Shown: positions 1 through 9,935, counted from the stretch's first letter. The stretch is 64,000 bases of DNA from Ceriagrion tenellum (GCA_963169105.1 OY720632.1:190836448-190900447), one strand, 5' to 3'. Program-made: numbers and translations. The notes: a model not told the origin generated them from the letters alone.

Positions 1-545
1 CTCGCAAGAGGTCAGTGACCCCACCAGAGTTCAATGACCCCACCATAGGGCAATGACCCCATCATAGGTCAATGACCCCACCATAGGTCAATGACCCCAC
101 CATACGTCAATGACCCCACCATAGGTCAATGACCCCAACATAGGTCAATTACCCCACCAGAGATCAAAGAACTCGCCAGAGGTCAATGACCCCGCCAGAG
201 GTCATTGACCCCGCCAGAGGTCAATGACCCCACTAGAGGTCAATGACCCTGCTAGAAGTCGATGACCCCGCTGGAGGTCAACGACCCCCAGAGGTCACTG
301 AAACCTACAGTGGTCAATGAGCCCACCAGAAGTCAAAGACCTCACCATAGGTCAAAGACCCCGAGGGGTTAATTAACCCACGACGTCAACGAACCTACCA
401 TGGGTCAATGACCTCTTTTGAGGTCGTTGACCTCTTGTGGGGTCATTGACCTCTGGCGGGGTCATTGACCTTTGGTGGTGCCATACACCTCCGATGAGGA
501 CAGTAATCTCTGGAGAGGTCTTTTATCTCTGGTGGGGTCATTAAC
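1..545. repeat. Minisatellite array 1, unit contains AGGTCAATGACC
   Basis: About 25 tandem copies of a roughly 19-bp unit of the form CCACCAGAGGTCAATGACC with substitutions and small indels. The orientation flips near 411: to the left the unit reads GGTCAATGACCCCACC, to the right GGTCATTGACCTCTGG, so the array is head to head. At least ten units hold an exact AGGTCA-N-TGACCC/T palindrome (for example 9-21, 66-78, 85-97). The same unit recurs at 9290-9935 and 54983-55050. No gene is visible in it; ORFs crossing it are repeat translations. Confidence 0.93.
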
Positions 546-2412
546 CTCAGAAATCAGAGCAGAAATAAGTAACATACATTTTTGCCTTCACAAAGTTGGA
601 ATACTACAAATAATTGATAGCTATCTGTTTATTTCTGATTTCTACTCACACTTCATTATCAGAGGAAGAAGATTTGAGATTGCCTAAGCTGATTGCTTTC
701 AACGACACAAAATTTTTTTGAACATAAATACGTTTTAAAGCCAATTCTTTTCTTATAATCTTCCTACCCTTAATTTTGATCTCATGTAAGCAGATAAGAA
801 AGAATATAATAACTAATAGCTCAGCCTGAACGTTGCTTAAACAAAGACAATTCTTTTGGTATCTCGCAAGTAATATCTCATTTCATCTGGAGATTTATTT
901 TGAGAGACGATACATCTGCGATTTTCTATGCTGACTTTTTGGTGGAATAAAAATGATTTCTGAATGTATATTCGAATTTAAATTCCTATTTTTTTCCATC
1001 ATTCTTTGTCACTGAATAGTAATTTCAAATGAGATATTTAGAAACGAAATATCCACGATTGTCAATGCATATTTCTCCGCAGAATTAAAATAATTTCTGA
1101 TCAAAAATAAATTAAAATCAAACTTATTCCTCTATCAATTTCAATTATTACTTTTTGTTATATCAGACATTCAGAATAGAAATAAGCAACATACAAGTTG
1201 CCTTCATAAAATTTGAATGCTGAAATTTTTCGGTATATATAAGGTTATTTCTCATTTCTACTCACTCTCAGTAATCAGAGAAAAACAATTGCCATTGCCT
1301 ATGCTTAATTCTCTACAGAACACAAAATGATTTCTGAACATTAATGCGTTTTAAAGAGAATTTATTTCGTATAATCCTTCTATCCTTAAATTTGATCTCT
1401 AGTGATCTGGTTAGGGAAAATATAATAACTGTTAGATCTGCCTGAAAATAGCTAGAACAAACACAATTTTTATGGTGTCCCAAGTTAATTTCTCTTTTCT
1501 ACTGGAAAGCTGCTACGCAGGATGCTCCAGAAGACATAAAATGATTTCTGAAGATAAATACGTTTTATCGTCAATTCTTTTCGTATACTCCTTCTACCTT
1601 TAATTTTGATTCTATGTGAGCTGATAACGATAAAACATAATAACTAATACAAATATTGTTATTTTAATTGTTTTCTAACCTAAAATAGTTAATTCTGCGG
1701 AGAAATACGCATTGACAATCGTGGAAATTTCGTTTCTAAATATCTCATTTGAAATGACTATTCAGAGAAAAATGATAGAAGGGAAAAAATAGAAATTTAA
1801 ATTCGATTATACATTCAGAACACATATTCAATCCGCAGCATCGAAAAGCGCACATGTATCGATTCTCTAAATGTATCTTTAGTTGAAATGAGATATCACC
1901 TGTGAGAGACCAAAGAAATTGTCTTTGTTCAAGCTATGTTCAGGCAGAACAATTATTTAATATATTCTATCCCTAGAAATAATCTTCCTTCAGAAATAAT
2001 TTGTGTTTGTGGAGCAATCAGCTTAGACAATCGAAATAATTATTTCTCTGATTATGGAGTTTGAGTAGAAACCAGTAATAAACTGATAGAGACCAAAGAT
2101 TTGTAGTAGTCAAACTTTGTCAAAGCAAAATTATATGTTACTAATTTAGATTTATGAGATCATATAAAATGGTAGAAGGATTATCCGAAGAGAATTGGCT
2201 TTCAAACATATTTATGTTAATAAATAATTTTGGTTTCTGTGGAGCAATCAGCTTAGACAATCGCAATTGTTTTTTGTATTGATTATGGTGTGTGAATAGA
2301 AACCAGAAATAAACTGAGAGAAACCAAAAATTTGTATTATTTAAACATTGTAAAGCACAAATGTATGTTAATTATTTCTATTCTGAATAATTCAGATTAA
2401 AAAAATTAATAA
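546..2412. repeat. Diverged AT-rich repeat block, monomers of about 600 bp in both orientations
   Basis: Text near 555-960 (AGAAATAAGTAACATACA, GATTTCTACTCACAC, ACACAAAATTTTTTTGAAC, TATAATCTTCCTACC) recurs near 1165-1400 in the same orientation, about 610 bp later. From about 1680 the same text appears reverse complemented: GGAGAAATACGCATTGACAA at 1697 mirrors 1060-1085, and GTGGAGCAATCAGCTTAGAC occurs near 2011 and 2239. The block therefore has a symmetry axis near 1650. Copies are perhaps 70-85 percent alike by eye. No open frame longer than about 70 codons and no recognisable protein. Confidence 0.75.
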
Positions 2413-2925
2413 CTCACTATTATTTAAACTTTTAAATCTACGCCATATAACAACAAATTAATGTTTTCATCGCACTCCCGATAATTGTACGAGTAAGTGC
2501 ATCTTTTAATCGTCGTCCTACGATGAAAATGAACAATTTTGCGAACATAGCTAAAAACGTGGTGATCCACTGCCGGAAAAATGGCAACATCGTAGCGGTA
2601 GGTGACTGGCTGCGGGAAGTTTGAATGAGTTTTGAGTATGATTTAGTCATTTCCTCACTGTCCATATCCCTCTCAGCATTGCCATTTCTTCGCAGGCGAA
2701 GATACGTGACTTTATCATTGCTACATTGGTACCGCGAGTATGTTTGCAGTGATTGTAAATGGGTATAGCTTTTACAATTGACGTTATTGACATCGGTGAG
2801 TGATGAGAATCGTAGTGTTAACCAATTTGGTGCCGATAAAATGCGTTCAAAGGAGTCTTTTGCCAATTTTTCCCGATATAAGTATCCCTTCTAGCGTGCT
2901 AAGTGTTTAAACGAATAATGCATGT
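2413..2925 (-). repeat. Left arm of a 513-bp inverted repeat
   Basis: Reverse complement of 7911-8424. Outer ends read CTCACTATTATTTAAAC here and its complement at the right arm; inner ends are near ACATGCAT. The arms differ by only about ten positions plus a 2-bp and a 1-bp indel. No direct target duplication is evident outside (TTAATAA on the left, CACGGTT on the right). Almost the whole arm is occupied by a 142-codon ORF. The structure is that of a foldback or long-TIR element, or of an inverted segmental duplication. Confidence 0.88.
2438..2866 (-). CDS. Unrecognised 142-residue protein in the left inverted arm
   Basis: Open frame reading outward from the 6-kb structure, starting MAKDSFERILSAPNW and ending CCYMA. 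I recognise no family. The middle is polar and basic; a hydrophobic stretch near residues 97-116 (ITTFLAMFAKLFIFIVG) could be a membrane segment. The copy in the other arm (7971-8399) is the same length and differs at only a few residues (ERI versus ENIF near residue 8, GSA versus GST near residue 131). No splice sites or polyA signal were established. It may be an element-encoded protein, a captured exon, or a chance ORF preserved because the arms are young. Confidence 0.4.
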   Translation of the reverse strand: MAKDSFERILSAPNWLTLRFSSLTDVNNVNCKSYTHLQSLQTYSRYQCSNDKVTYLRLRRNGNAERDMDSEEMTKSYSKLIQTSRSQSPTATMLPFFRQWITTFLAMFAKLFIFIVGRRLKDALTRTIIGSAMKTLICCYMA

Positions 2926-3862
2926 TATTTATGCCCGCATATGTCGAGAACTAGCTTCAAAAATGTCTTTTAACCTTCACATAATATGTAAAAGAAATCT
3001 CACGGATATCCGAATTTGAGGTGGGCGCCATCGTCATGTATTTATCATCGTCACAACGCACAGTGGTCCCAAATCCCAAATAGCTGGCCAAAATCCAAAA
3101 AATGAAATTCATATTAATGAAATTTCAACTTCTAGAACAGCTAAAGTGATTCATTATAGCATATGTAATGATCATTTTTTAGAATCTGACGGTCACCATT
3201 GGTTACCAATATCAATTCTAAACAGAGCGTCTGGCGTGTCAGGTTTGCAGTACGAGACGAGCGGGGAAAAGAGCTCTGTTCAAAAGCGCATGAGTTTTTC
3301 AATGATCGACCTAGTTTCAATTTAAAGCATTTATTATTTTTCTAGAGATTAGTACTACGGCATTAATTGATAAAAGTTGAAACAATTTTTTTAAGTTAAT
3401 TTTAACTTAAAAAAATTTAATTACCATGAATAGTGAATTGATGACGAAATATTAAAAATATTATGCCTTTTCGACAGATTGTTGGTGAAAAGAAGTTATT
3501 GATCATATCAATGAAAAGGATAGTATACCTCAGCAACAAATGAGCGAAGTTATCTCTATAATTGTACCTAAAAGGAACCAAATTATATAGATTAAGTTGT
3601 AAAGCAATAAGTTAACGACTACAATTTTTAATTCGGCTTTTCATTCATAAAAGCTTGGATCTAATGGACAAAATCTAAACGGCGCACTCCTCTAATTCCA
3701 ATGCATGAATACTGGAAAGCTGCTGTGTTAATAATCGTATGTGACAAGAGGACGGATGGCATTATTTTACCATTTGTTATGAACGTGAAAGTGCTTCCTC
3801 CGGCATCCTGGTAAATACTACGGACGCACATTCGCGTCTTTCAGGTTGAATGTGTTAATTGG

Positions 3863-3863
<1 letters not shown>

Positions 3864-3931
<68 letters not shown>
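3864..3931. repeat. (TA)n microsatellite
   Basis: Uninterrupted TA dinucleotides, about 34 units. Confidence 0.98.
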
Positions 3932-3934
<3 letters not shown>

Positions 3935-4400
3935 TGAAGGCACTTGTATAATCAGAAATTATGATGGAAAATTAAAATATTCTCAGAAGGGAAATTAACT
4001 GGCCATTTCCGTCAGCCTTTGTCGCTTTCTATTTCAGATTAAACGCGAACCACAAAGATGGGTAAGATGTGTAAAGACTGCACCGCAAATCGACTTAATT
4101 CAACAGACTATCACTATATACCTATCACTTGTCTGATAGGCAAATACTTAATGCATCCGATGCATCCGATGCATAACCTTTGGGTTAGGTATTAAAACCA
4201 AGCGATAAAACATAGCAGTCGTGGAGAAGTTCAGGAAAGAATCGCGCTAAAGTCTTTCAAAAAACTAAAATTATACTACGTGATTTCTGGGCGTCTAAAT
4301 TCTACATGAGCAAGGGAAAAGAATGCATTCAGCCACTCTTGGTGGGATGGGGAAGGTGAGGAGGAAAGGGATATGGGTAGAAGTGTTTATGCATGGCATT

Positions 4401-4498
4401 GCAGAAGCATGGATCGGCGCTTGGCCCATGCCTTCGAGCACTGGTTCTGGCAGAAGCATGGATCGGCGCTTGAGGCTTACCTTCGAGCACTGGTTTCT
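4401..4498. repeat. Tandem duplication, 49-bp unit, two copies
   Basis: GCAGAAGCATGGATCGGCGC begins both copies and CCTTCGAGCACTGG closes both; the copies differ by a few substitutions. Confidence 0.9.
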
Positions 4499-4582
4499 GC
4501 GGTTAGTTTTATAAAAAGGGCAAGAGAGTGAAAGTTTCCCCGGACTCTAACCTGAGTTAATAACCATACTTGCTGCGCCTCG

Positions 4583-6364
4583 TTGACTCTAGACCGTAGA
4601 CCCGCCGCAAAAACAGATCTTAGAAAAGCGTTTAGCGAATTCAAGAGAAAAGTACTTGGAGAACAACTAGAGGGAAATCCGAAAGCATTTTGGTCATATG
4701 TTAGGGAAGTACAGGGAACTAAAAAGTCAACGGTTAATTCCTTGAAAAACGATAGAGGCGAAATAGTAACTTCCACTTTAGATAAGGCAAATTGTTTGAA
4801 TTACTTTTTTCAGAGTGTTTTTAATCAACCTATGCATAGTTTCCGCGAAACCATACCAGACCGATTTCAACAACCAATGCCCCCAATCGATATATCTTGT
4901 AGCGGAATCGTATCCTTACTAAGTAACATTAGCCCGAACAAGTCCTCAGGTCCTGATGAAATTCCAGCTCGTGTTTATAAAGAATTAGCTCTCGAAATGG
5001 CTCCGTATCTTAAAGTAATATTTAACAAATCCCTCGAAGAACACGCGGTTCCCAAAGACTGGAAGATAGCAAACGTGACCCCAATTTATAAAAGCGGAGA
5101 TAGGGAACAGCCATGTAATTATAGACCAATATCATTAACGTCACTATCATGTAAAATTAAAGAGCATATAATAGTTACATCAATAATGGGACACCTCGAC
5201 AGCCAGGATTTATTAATAACAAACCAGCATGGGTTCAGAAAAGGACGGTCTTGCGAAACTCAATTAGGTCTTTTTGTTCACGATATTTTAGTTTCCGGAG
5301 AAGGTAACGTACAGGTAGATGCAGCGTTTCTTGACTTTAGAAAAGCTTTTGACAAGGTTCCCCACTGTAAGTTACTCGCGAAGTTATCATCATACGGAAT
5401 AGACAGTAATATAGTAGGCTGGATAGGAGATTTCTTACATGAACGCGTTCAAAGGGTGGTATTAGATGGTGTCAGCTCCGGCGAAGTAAAAGTTACATCA
5501 GGTGTACCCCAGGGAAACGCGATAGGCCCAATCTTATTTCTACAGTACGTAAACGACTTAAATACAGTAGTAAAAAATAGCAAGCTCCGTCTTTTTGCCG
5601 ATGATGCAGTAGTGTATAAGAAGATTAGAAATGAAGAGGACAGACAGTGTTTAGCTAAGGATTTAGATGCGATTGATGATTGGTGTGATAGATGGCAACT
5701 AGAATTAACTTTGAAGAAATGCCCGATTATGAATTTTTGGAAAAAGAATGGCTTTCCCCGGAATAATTATTGTATCAAAGAAAACAAAATATGTAACGTA
5801 GATTCAATTAAATACTTGGGCGTCACCATCACTGAAGACATGTCATGGGGGAAACACATCAGGGAAATAACTAGTGTAGCAAACCGTAATTTAGGATTCG
5901 TAAAAGGGGTTCTAGGCAAATGCGATGAGAGAGTACGAGAAAGAAGCTATTTTACACTTGTCAGGCCTCATTTAGATTATGCCGCTAGTATATGGGATCC
6001 ATACGAGGAAGGTATGATAAAAGAATTAGAGCGCGTGCAAAGGAAATATGCCAGGTTTGTTAAAGGCCGTTATGATAAGTGTATAAGTGTTACGAGTTTA
6101 ATAGAAGAACTAGGATGGGAATTACTATCAGAACGCAGGTTAAAATTAAGGTTAAACCTTTTTAGTGAATTTGAAACCGATTTCTTCACAGATGACGTTA
6201 GATATATATTGAGAACCCCTGCGTATTATGCTAGGTTTGATCATATTAACATCTACATCTACGTAATACCCTGCGAGCCACCACGAGGGTGTGTGGCAGG
6301 GGGTGAAGATCACCAAACATGCACTATTGACATGCAACTAGGATATTTAATGGAGACATGCTAG
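4583..6364 (+). CDS. Non-LTR retrotransposon reverse transcriptase, 5' truncated, long open frame
   Basis: A 593-codon open frame. It starts in the linker before RT (DLRKAFSEFKRKVLG, NPKAFWSYVRE), followed by RT blocks: PNKSSGPDEIPARVYKEL, DWKIANVTPIYKSGD, NYRPISLTS, FLDFRKAFDKVPH, SGVPQGNAIGP and the catalytic FADD (LRLFADDAVVY). The thumb and C-terminal region reaches RPHLDYAASIWDPY. The APE endonuclease expected upstream is absent, so this is a 5'-truncated CR1/Jockey-like LINE; the clade is not resolved. The RT catalytic aspartates are intact. The last residues are foreign: near 6247, after FDHIN, the family's usual C-terminus (seen at 6470 and 7560) is replaced by a CATCTACATCTACG repeat. 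Confidence 0.9.
   Translation: MTLDRRPAAKTDLRKAFSEFKRKVLGEQLEGNPKAFWSYVREVQGTKKSTVNSLKNDRGEIVTSTLDKANCLNYFFQSVFNQPMHSFRETIPDRFQQPMPPIDISCSGIVSLLSNISPNKSSGPDEIPARVYKELALEMAPYLKVIFNKSLEEHAVPKDWKIANVTPIYKSGDREQPCNYRPISLTSLSCKIKEHIIVTSIMGHLDSQDLLITNQHGFRKGRSCETQLGLFVHDILVSGEGNVQVDAAFLDFRKAFDKVPHCKLLAKLSSYGIDSNIVGWIGDFLHERVQRVVLDGVSSGEVKVTSGVPQGNAIGPILFLQYVNDLNTVVKNSKLRLFADDAVVYKKIRNEEDRQCLAKDLDAIDDWCDRWQLELTLKKCPIMNFWKKNGFPRNNYCIKENKICNVDSIKYLGVTITEDMSWGKHIREITSVANRNLGFVKGVLGKCDERVRERSYFTLVRPHLDYAASIWDPYEEGMIKELERVQRKYARFVKGRYDKCISVTSLIEELGWELLSERRLKLRLNLFSEFETDFFTDDVRYILRTPAYYARFDHINIYIYVIPCEPPRGCVAGGEDHQTCTIDMQLGYLMETC
6248..6312 (+). repeat. Short interspersed repeat CTACATCTACGTAATACC copy 1
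   Basis: Reads CATCTACATCTACGTAATA, then GCGAGCCACC, then GTGTGTGGCAGGGGGTGA. Relatives are at 41672-41745 and 52165-52235 (both minus strand). I know this CTACATCTAC...GTGTGTGGC text as a widely dispersed arthropod repeat, but cannot name the family. Here it forms the 3' end of the LINE. Confidence 0.75.
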
Positions 6365-6469
6365 ATAATAGGGTCACATGCAACTAGATGGTTAGTATCT
6401 ACACAATAAGAAAGGGATTATTGGTTGTTATTACATGCATCATGCACTACAGACTACTCTAACTATATT

Positions 6470-7110
6470 TCACCTACCTATCCCTTTGCTACGCTGCCTA
6501 TTGTTCTCTCTTATGGTACGCGGGAAAAGTGACATTTTAAATCTATCGGTACGACAATCTCTCTCTCTAATCTTGTTAATATGATCAAACTTAGCATAGC
6601 ACGCAGGGGTTCTTAATATATATCTAACGTAATCTGTGAACAAATCGCTTTTGAATTTACTTAAAAGGTTTAACCTAAATTTTAACCTACGTGTTGATAG
6701 TATTTCCCATCCTAGTTCTTCTATTAAACTCGTAACACTTATACAATTATCATAACAGCCTTTAACAATTATAGCGGATCTCCTTTGCACGCGCTCTAAT
6801 TCTTTAATCGTACCTTCCTCGTACGGATCTCATATACTAGCGGCATATTCAAAATGAGGCCTGAAAAGTGTAAAATAGCTTCTTTTCTCGAACTCTCTCA
6901 ACGTATTTGCCTAGAACCCTTTTTACGAATCCTAATCTACGGTTTGCTACACTAGTTATTTCCCTGATGTGTTTCCCCCATGGCATGCCTTCAGTGATGG
7001 CGACGCCCAAGTATTTAATAGATTCTACGTTAGATATTTTATTTTCTTTGATGCAATAATTATTCCGGGGAAAGCCATTCTTATTTCAATATCTGTTCCT
7101 TTGTACTTTC
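6470..7110 (-). pseudogene. LINE 3' fragment, minus strand (same family as 4583-6364)
   Basis: Minus-strand translation in shifting frames gives thumb and C-terminal LINE sequence: NYCIKENKI near 7060, ITSVANR near 6950, then SVTSLIEELGWE and FDHINKIRERDCRTDR near 6570-6730, matching the plus-strand copy residue by residue. Several frameshifts (around 6790-6900) make it dead. It shows the family's true C-terminus, which the longer copy lacks. Confidence 0.88.
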
Positions 7111-7189
7111 CTCTATACTACGATCATGAACTTCTTCCTGGTGTTACTCTGGGGAATTATCCCGCTATTTTATCTTCAATTATGTTCTA

Positions 7190-7665
7190 TTGCTTTACCT
7201 TCAAGCTTGGATATATCAAGAGAATACTCGGAAAATGTGATGAGAAAGTGAAAAAAAGGTTATTTTTCAAACGTTCGGCCTCATCTGGAATATGCTGCCA
7301 GTGTATGGGATCCATATGAAGCGAGGTTGACATCGGAATTAGATCGCGTGCAGCGAAGAGGAGCTAGGTTTGTGAAACGATGCTACGTTAAGTTGGCTAG
7401 TGTGTCTGGACTGTTAGAAGAATTAGGATGGGAATCGCTATTACAGCGTAGATTAAATTATAGGCTTAACCTCCAAACTAAATTTTAGGAAAATCATTTC
7501 TCTGATGACGTAAAAAACATAGTATTAACCACCTCGTACTACGACTGATTAGATCGCGCCAATAAAATTAGAGAGAAAGACGGTAGAACCGATAGGCATA
7601 AAATGCCATTTTTTCCGCGTACCATTCGGGATCATAACAGCTGCGATCATCGTCATGAATAGCGC
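7190..7665 (+). pseudogene. LINE 3' fragment, plus strand (third copy)
   Basis: Translates in pieces to LGYIKRILGKCDEKVKK, ELDRVQRRGARFVKRCY, LLEELGWESLLQRRLNYR, SDDVKNIV and IREKDGRTDRHKMPFFPRT, the C-terminal part of the same LINE type. In-frame stops (near 7485 and 7547) and a frameshift near 7270 disable it. With the two copies to its left it makes a plus-minus-plus run of LINE 3' ends. Confidence 0.86.
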
Positions 7666-7910
7666 AAATAGTGACATTAGCTAGACTGTAGATCTTTCTC
7701 TTTATATTTTCTACGTTCTTATTTATGCATGATGTAAATATTGATGTTCTTATTTATGCATGATATATTGAATCTGTAGTAGTAGTCCTTGTATCCCTTG
7801 CATTTTGAAACAATTGACGATGGAATATTTCTTGGTTAGTAGATTTTAATGGGCGCGTTGCATGTGTGGTCCGCTGGTTTCAAGGTAGTAGAGAGATATA
7901 TAGTATGAGG

Positions 7911-8424
7911 ACATGCATATTATTCGTTTAAACGCTTAGCACGCTAGAAGGGATACTTATTTCGGGAAAAATGGCAAAAGACTCCTTTGAAAACATATTC
8001 TCAGCACCAAATTGGTTAACACTACGATTCTCATCACTCACCGATGTCAATAACGTCAATTGTAAAAGCTATACCCATTTACAATCACTGCAAACATACT
8101 CGCGGTACCAATGTAGCAATGATAAAGTCACGTATCTTCGCCTGCGAAGAAATGGCAATGCTGAGAGGGATATGGACAGTGAGGAAATGACTAAATCATA
8201 CTCAAAACTCATTCAAACTTCCCGCAGCCAGTCACCTACCGCTACGATGTTGCCATTTTTCCGGCAGTGGATCACCACGTTTTTAGCTATGTTCGCAAAA
8301 TTGTTCATTTTCATCGTAGGACGACGATTAAAAGATGCACTTACTCGTACAATCATCGGGAGTACGATGAAAACATTAATTTGTTGTTATATGGCGTAGT
8401 TTTAAAAGTTTAAATAATAGTGAG
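7911..8424 (+). repeat. Right arm of the 513-bp inverted repeat
   Basis: Mirror of 2413-2925, ending TTTAAATAATAGTGAG at 8424. About 98 percent alike by eye, far closer than the decayed LINE fragments between the arms, which suggests a recent origin or sequence homogenisation. Confidence 0.88.
7971..8399 (+). CDS. Unrecognised 142-residue protein in the right inverted arm
   Basis: Starts MAKDSFENIFSAPNW and ends CCYMA; near-identical partner of the minus-strand ORF at 2438-2866 and likewise pointing outward. The ATG follows GGGAAAA; I see no TATA box close by. Function unknown. Both copies remain open although their DNA differs at several places, which weakly suggests coding; alternatively the copies are simply too young to have decayed. 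Confidence 0.4.
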   Translation: MAKDSFENIFSAPNWLTLRFSSLTDVNNVNCKSYTHLQSLQTYSRYQCSNDKVTYLRLRRNGNAERDMDSEEMTKSYSKLIQTSRSQSPTATMLPFFRQWITTFLAMFAKLFIFIVGRRLKDALTRTIIGSTMKTLICCYMA

Positions 8425-8580
8425 CACGGTTAATTTTGGGGAGGGAGACCCCCGCTGCGTGGGTCGAGGAGAGAGGCCGGCGATGGGTCTCCGAGTCCGA
8501 GGAAGGGTTAGGGATTAGGACCGTCCGCGAGGTTGGCCCCACCCAACTTGAGACTACCTGAGATGTGGCCCCAGATATTC
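8425..8580. other. GC-rich 150-bp island, unidentified
   Basis: CACGGTTAATTTTGGGGAGG through GGCCCCAGATATTCGG is markedly GC-rich against AT-rich neighbours. No ORF or family recognised. Confidence 0.5.
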
Positions 8581-9100
8581 GGTTTTAACCGTAGAAGGAT
8601 TATACGAAAAGAATTTGCTTTAAAACGTATTTATGATCACAAATAATTTTGTGTTCTGTGGAGCAATCAGCTTAGACATTCGCAATTGTCTAATCTCTGA
8701 TTATGGAGTGTGAGTTGAAATGAGAAATAAACTGTTAGACACCAAGGATTTGTAGCATTCACACTTTGTGTAGGCACAATTGTATGTTACTATTTTCTAT
8801 TTTCAATATCTCAGATTAAAATAATAAACTTTTAAAAACGATAGAGGAAAAAGTTTACATTTGAATCTTATTAGTGTTCACAAATCATTTGAATTCTACG
8901 AAGAAATGTACATTGGATATCGTGGATATTTCGTTTATAAATATGTCCTTTGAAATTACTTTTCAGAGTCAAAAGATTGATGGATAAAAATAGGAATTCA
9001 ACTTCAAATATGCATTCGGAAATCATTTTTATTCCGCCAAAAAGTCAGCATAGATAATCGCAGATGCGAGCGTACGCATACGAGCAAATGCTCGTTGGAC
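8581..9100. repeat. Further copy of the roughly 600-bp AT-rich repeat
   Basis: GTAGAAGGATTATACGAAAA, GTGGAGCAATCAGCTTAGAC and GTATGTTACTATTTTCTATT match 2170-2390 in the same orientation, so the repeat block continues on the right side of the 6-kb inverted-arm structure. Confidence 0.8.
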
Positions 9101-9289
9101 AATATTCCTTTACGGTTATTATTATAAGTGGTGTATTTAGTTTCATAAAACACTCACGAAACACCACGGAGTACCACGATGTCGTAGACTAAGAGGAAAT
9201 TATTGACTTGCTAGGTTTGCTCCTGGAACAGTACTCCCCGTCGCATCCGCCAGACTTGATAAATGCATTTCCACCAGTATTTTCTGCTA
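9101..9289. other. Short non-coding spacer
   Basis: Nothing recognisable between the AT-rich repeat and the minisatellite. Confidence 0.5.
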
Positions 9290-9935
9290 AAATCACTCCA
9301 AAGGGTCAATGGCGTAACCAGAGGTCAATCACCACCCCAGATGTTGATGGCCCATGCAGAGGTCATTGGCCCCATCAAAAGTCATTGATCCCACAAGAGG
9401 TCAATAACCTTTCCAGAGGTCAATGACCCCACCAGTGGTCAAAGTCCGCACCAGGGGTCAATGACCCCATCAGAAGTCAATGACAACACTAGAGGAAAAT
9501 TGCCCCACATAGAGTTCAATGACCCTTCCCCCAGAAGTCAATGGCCCCCAGAGGTCATTAACCCCAAGAAGTCAATGAACCCCCAGAGGTCAATGAGGCC
9601 ACCAGAGGTCAATCACCCCACCAGAGATAAACGACCTCACCAGAGGTTATTATCCCCATCAGAAGTGTATGGCCCCACCAGAGGTCAATGACCACACCAG
9701 AAGTCAATGACCCCCAGAGGTCAATGACCCCGCCAGATATCAACGACTTCGCCAGAGGTCAATGACCCCGCCAGAAATCAATGACCCCTCCAGAGGTCAT
9801 TGACACCACCACAGGTCAATGACACTAACAGAGGTCAATTACCCCACCAGAGGTCAGAGACCTCCAAAAAGGTCAAAGACCCCAGGGGTCAATGACACCG
9901 CAGAGGTTAATTACCCCACCAGAGGTCAACGACTC
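9290..9935. repeat. Minisatellite array 2, same unit as 1-545
   Basis: About 32 degenerate units of CCAGAGGTCAATGACCCCA, all in one orientation, more diverged than array 1 (AGAAGTCAATGACC, AGAGGTCATTGACC, AGAGGTTAATTACC). Open frames at 9208-9691 are translations of the repeat. Exact IR-1 palindromes persist near 9416, 9717 and 9755. Confidence 0.93.

Larger units (their letters stand above)
2926..4540. other. Non-coding stretch with a (TA)n tract and a 49-bp tandem duplication
   Basis: No supported gene. Holds a (TA)n microsatellite at 3864-3931 and a tandem duplication of a 49-bp unit beginning GCAGAAGCATGGATCGGCGC (4401-4449 and 4450-4498). The rest is ordinary AT-rich sequence inside the inverted-arm structure. 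Confidence 0.7.

Noticed and set aside
1..545. CRISPR array
   Set aside because: Short directly abutting units without unique spacers, in eukaryotic DNA; it is a minisatellite.
9208..9691. Two open frames rich in RGQ/PTRGQ
   Set aside because: Translation of the 19-bp minisatellite, not a gene.
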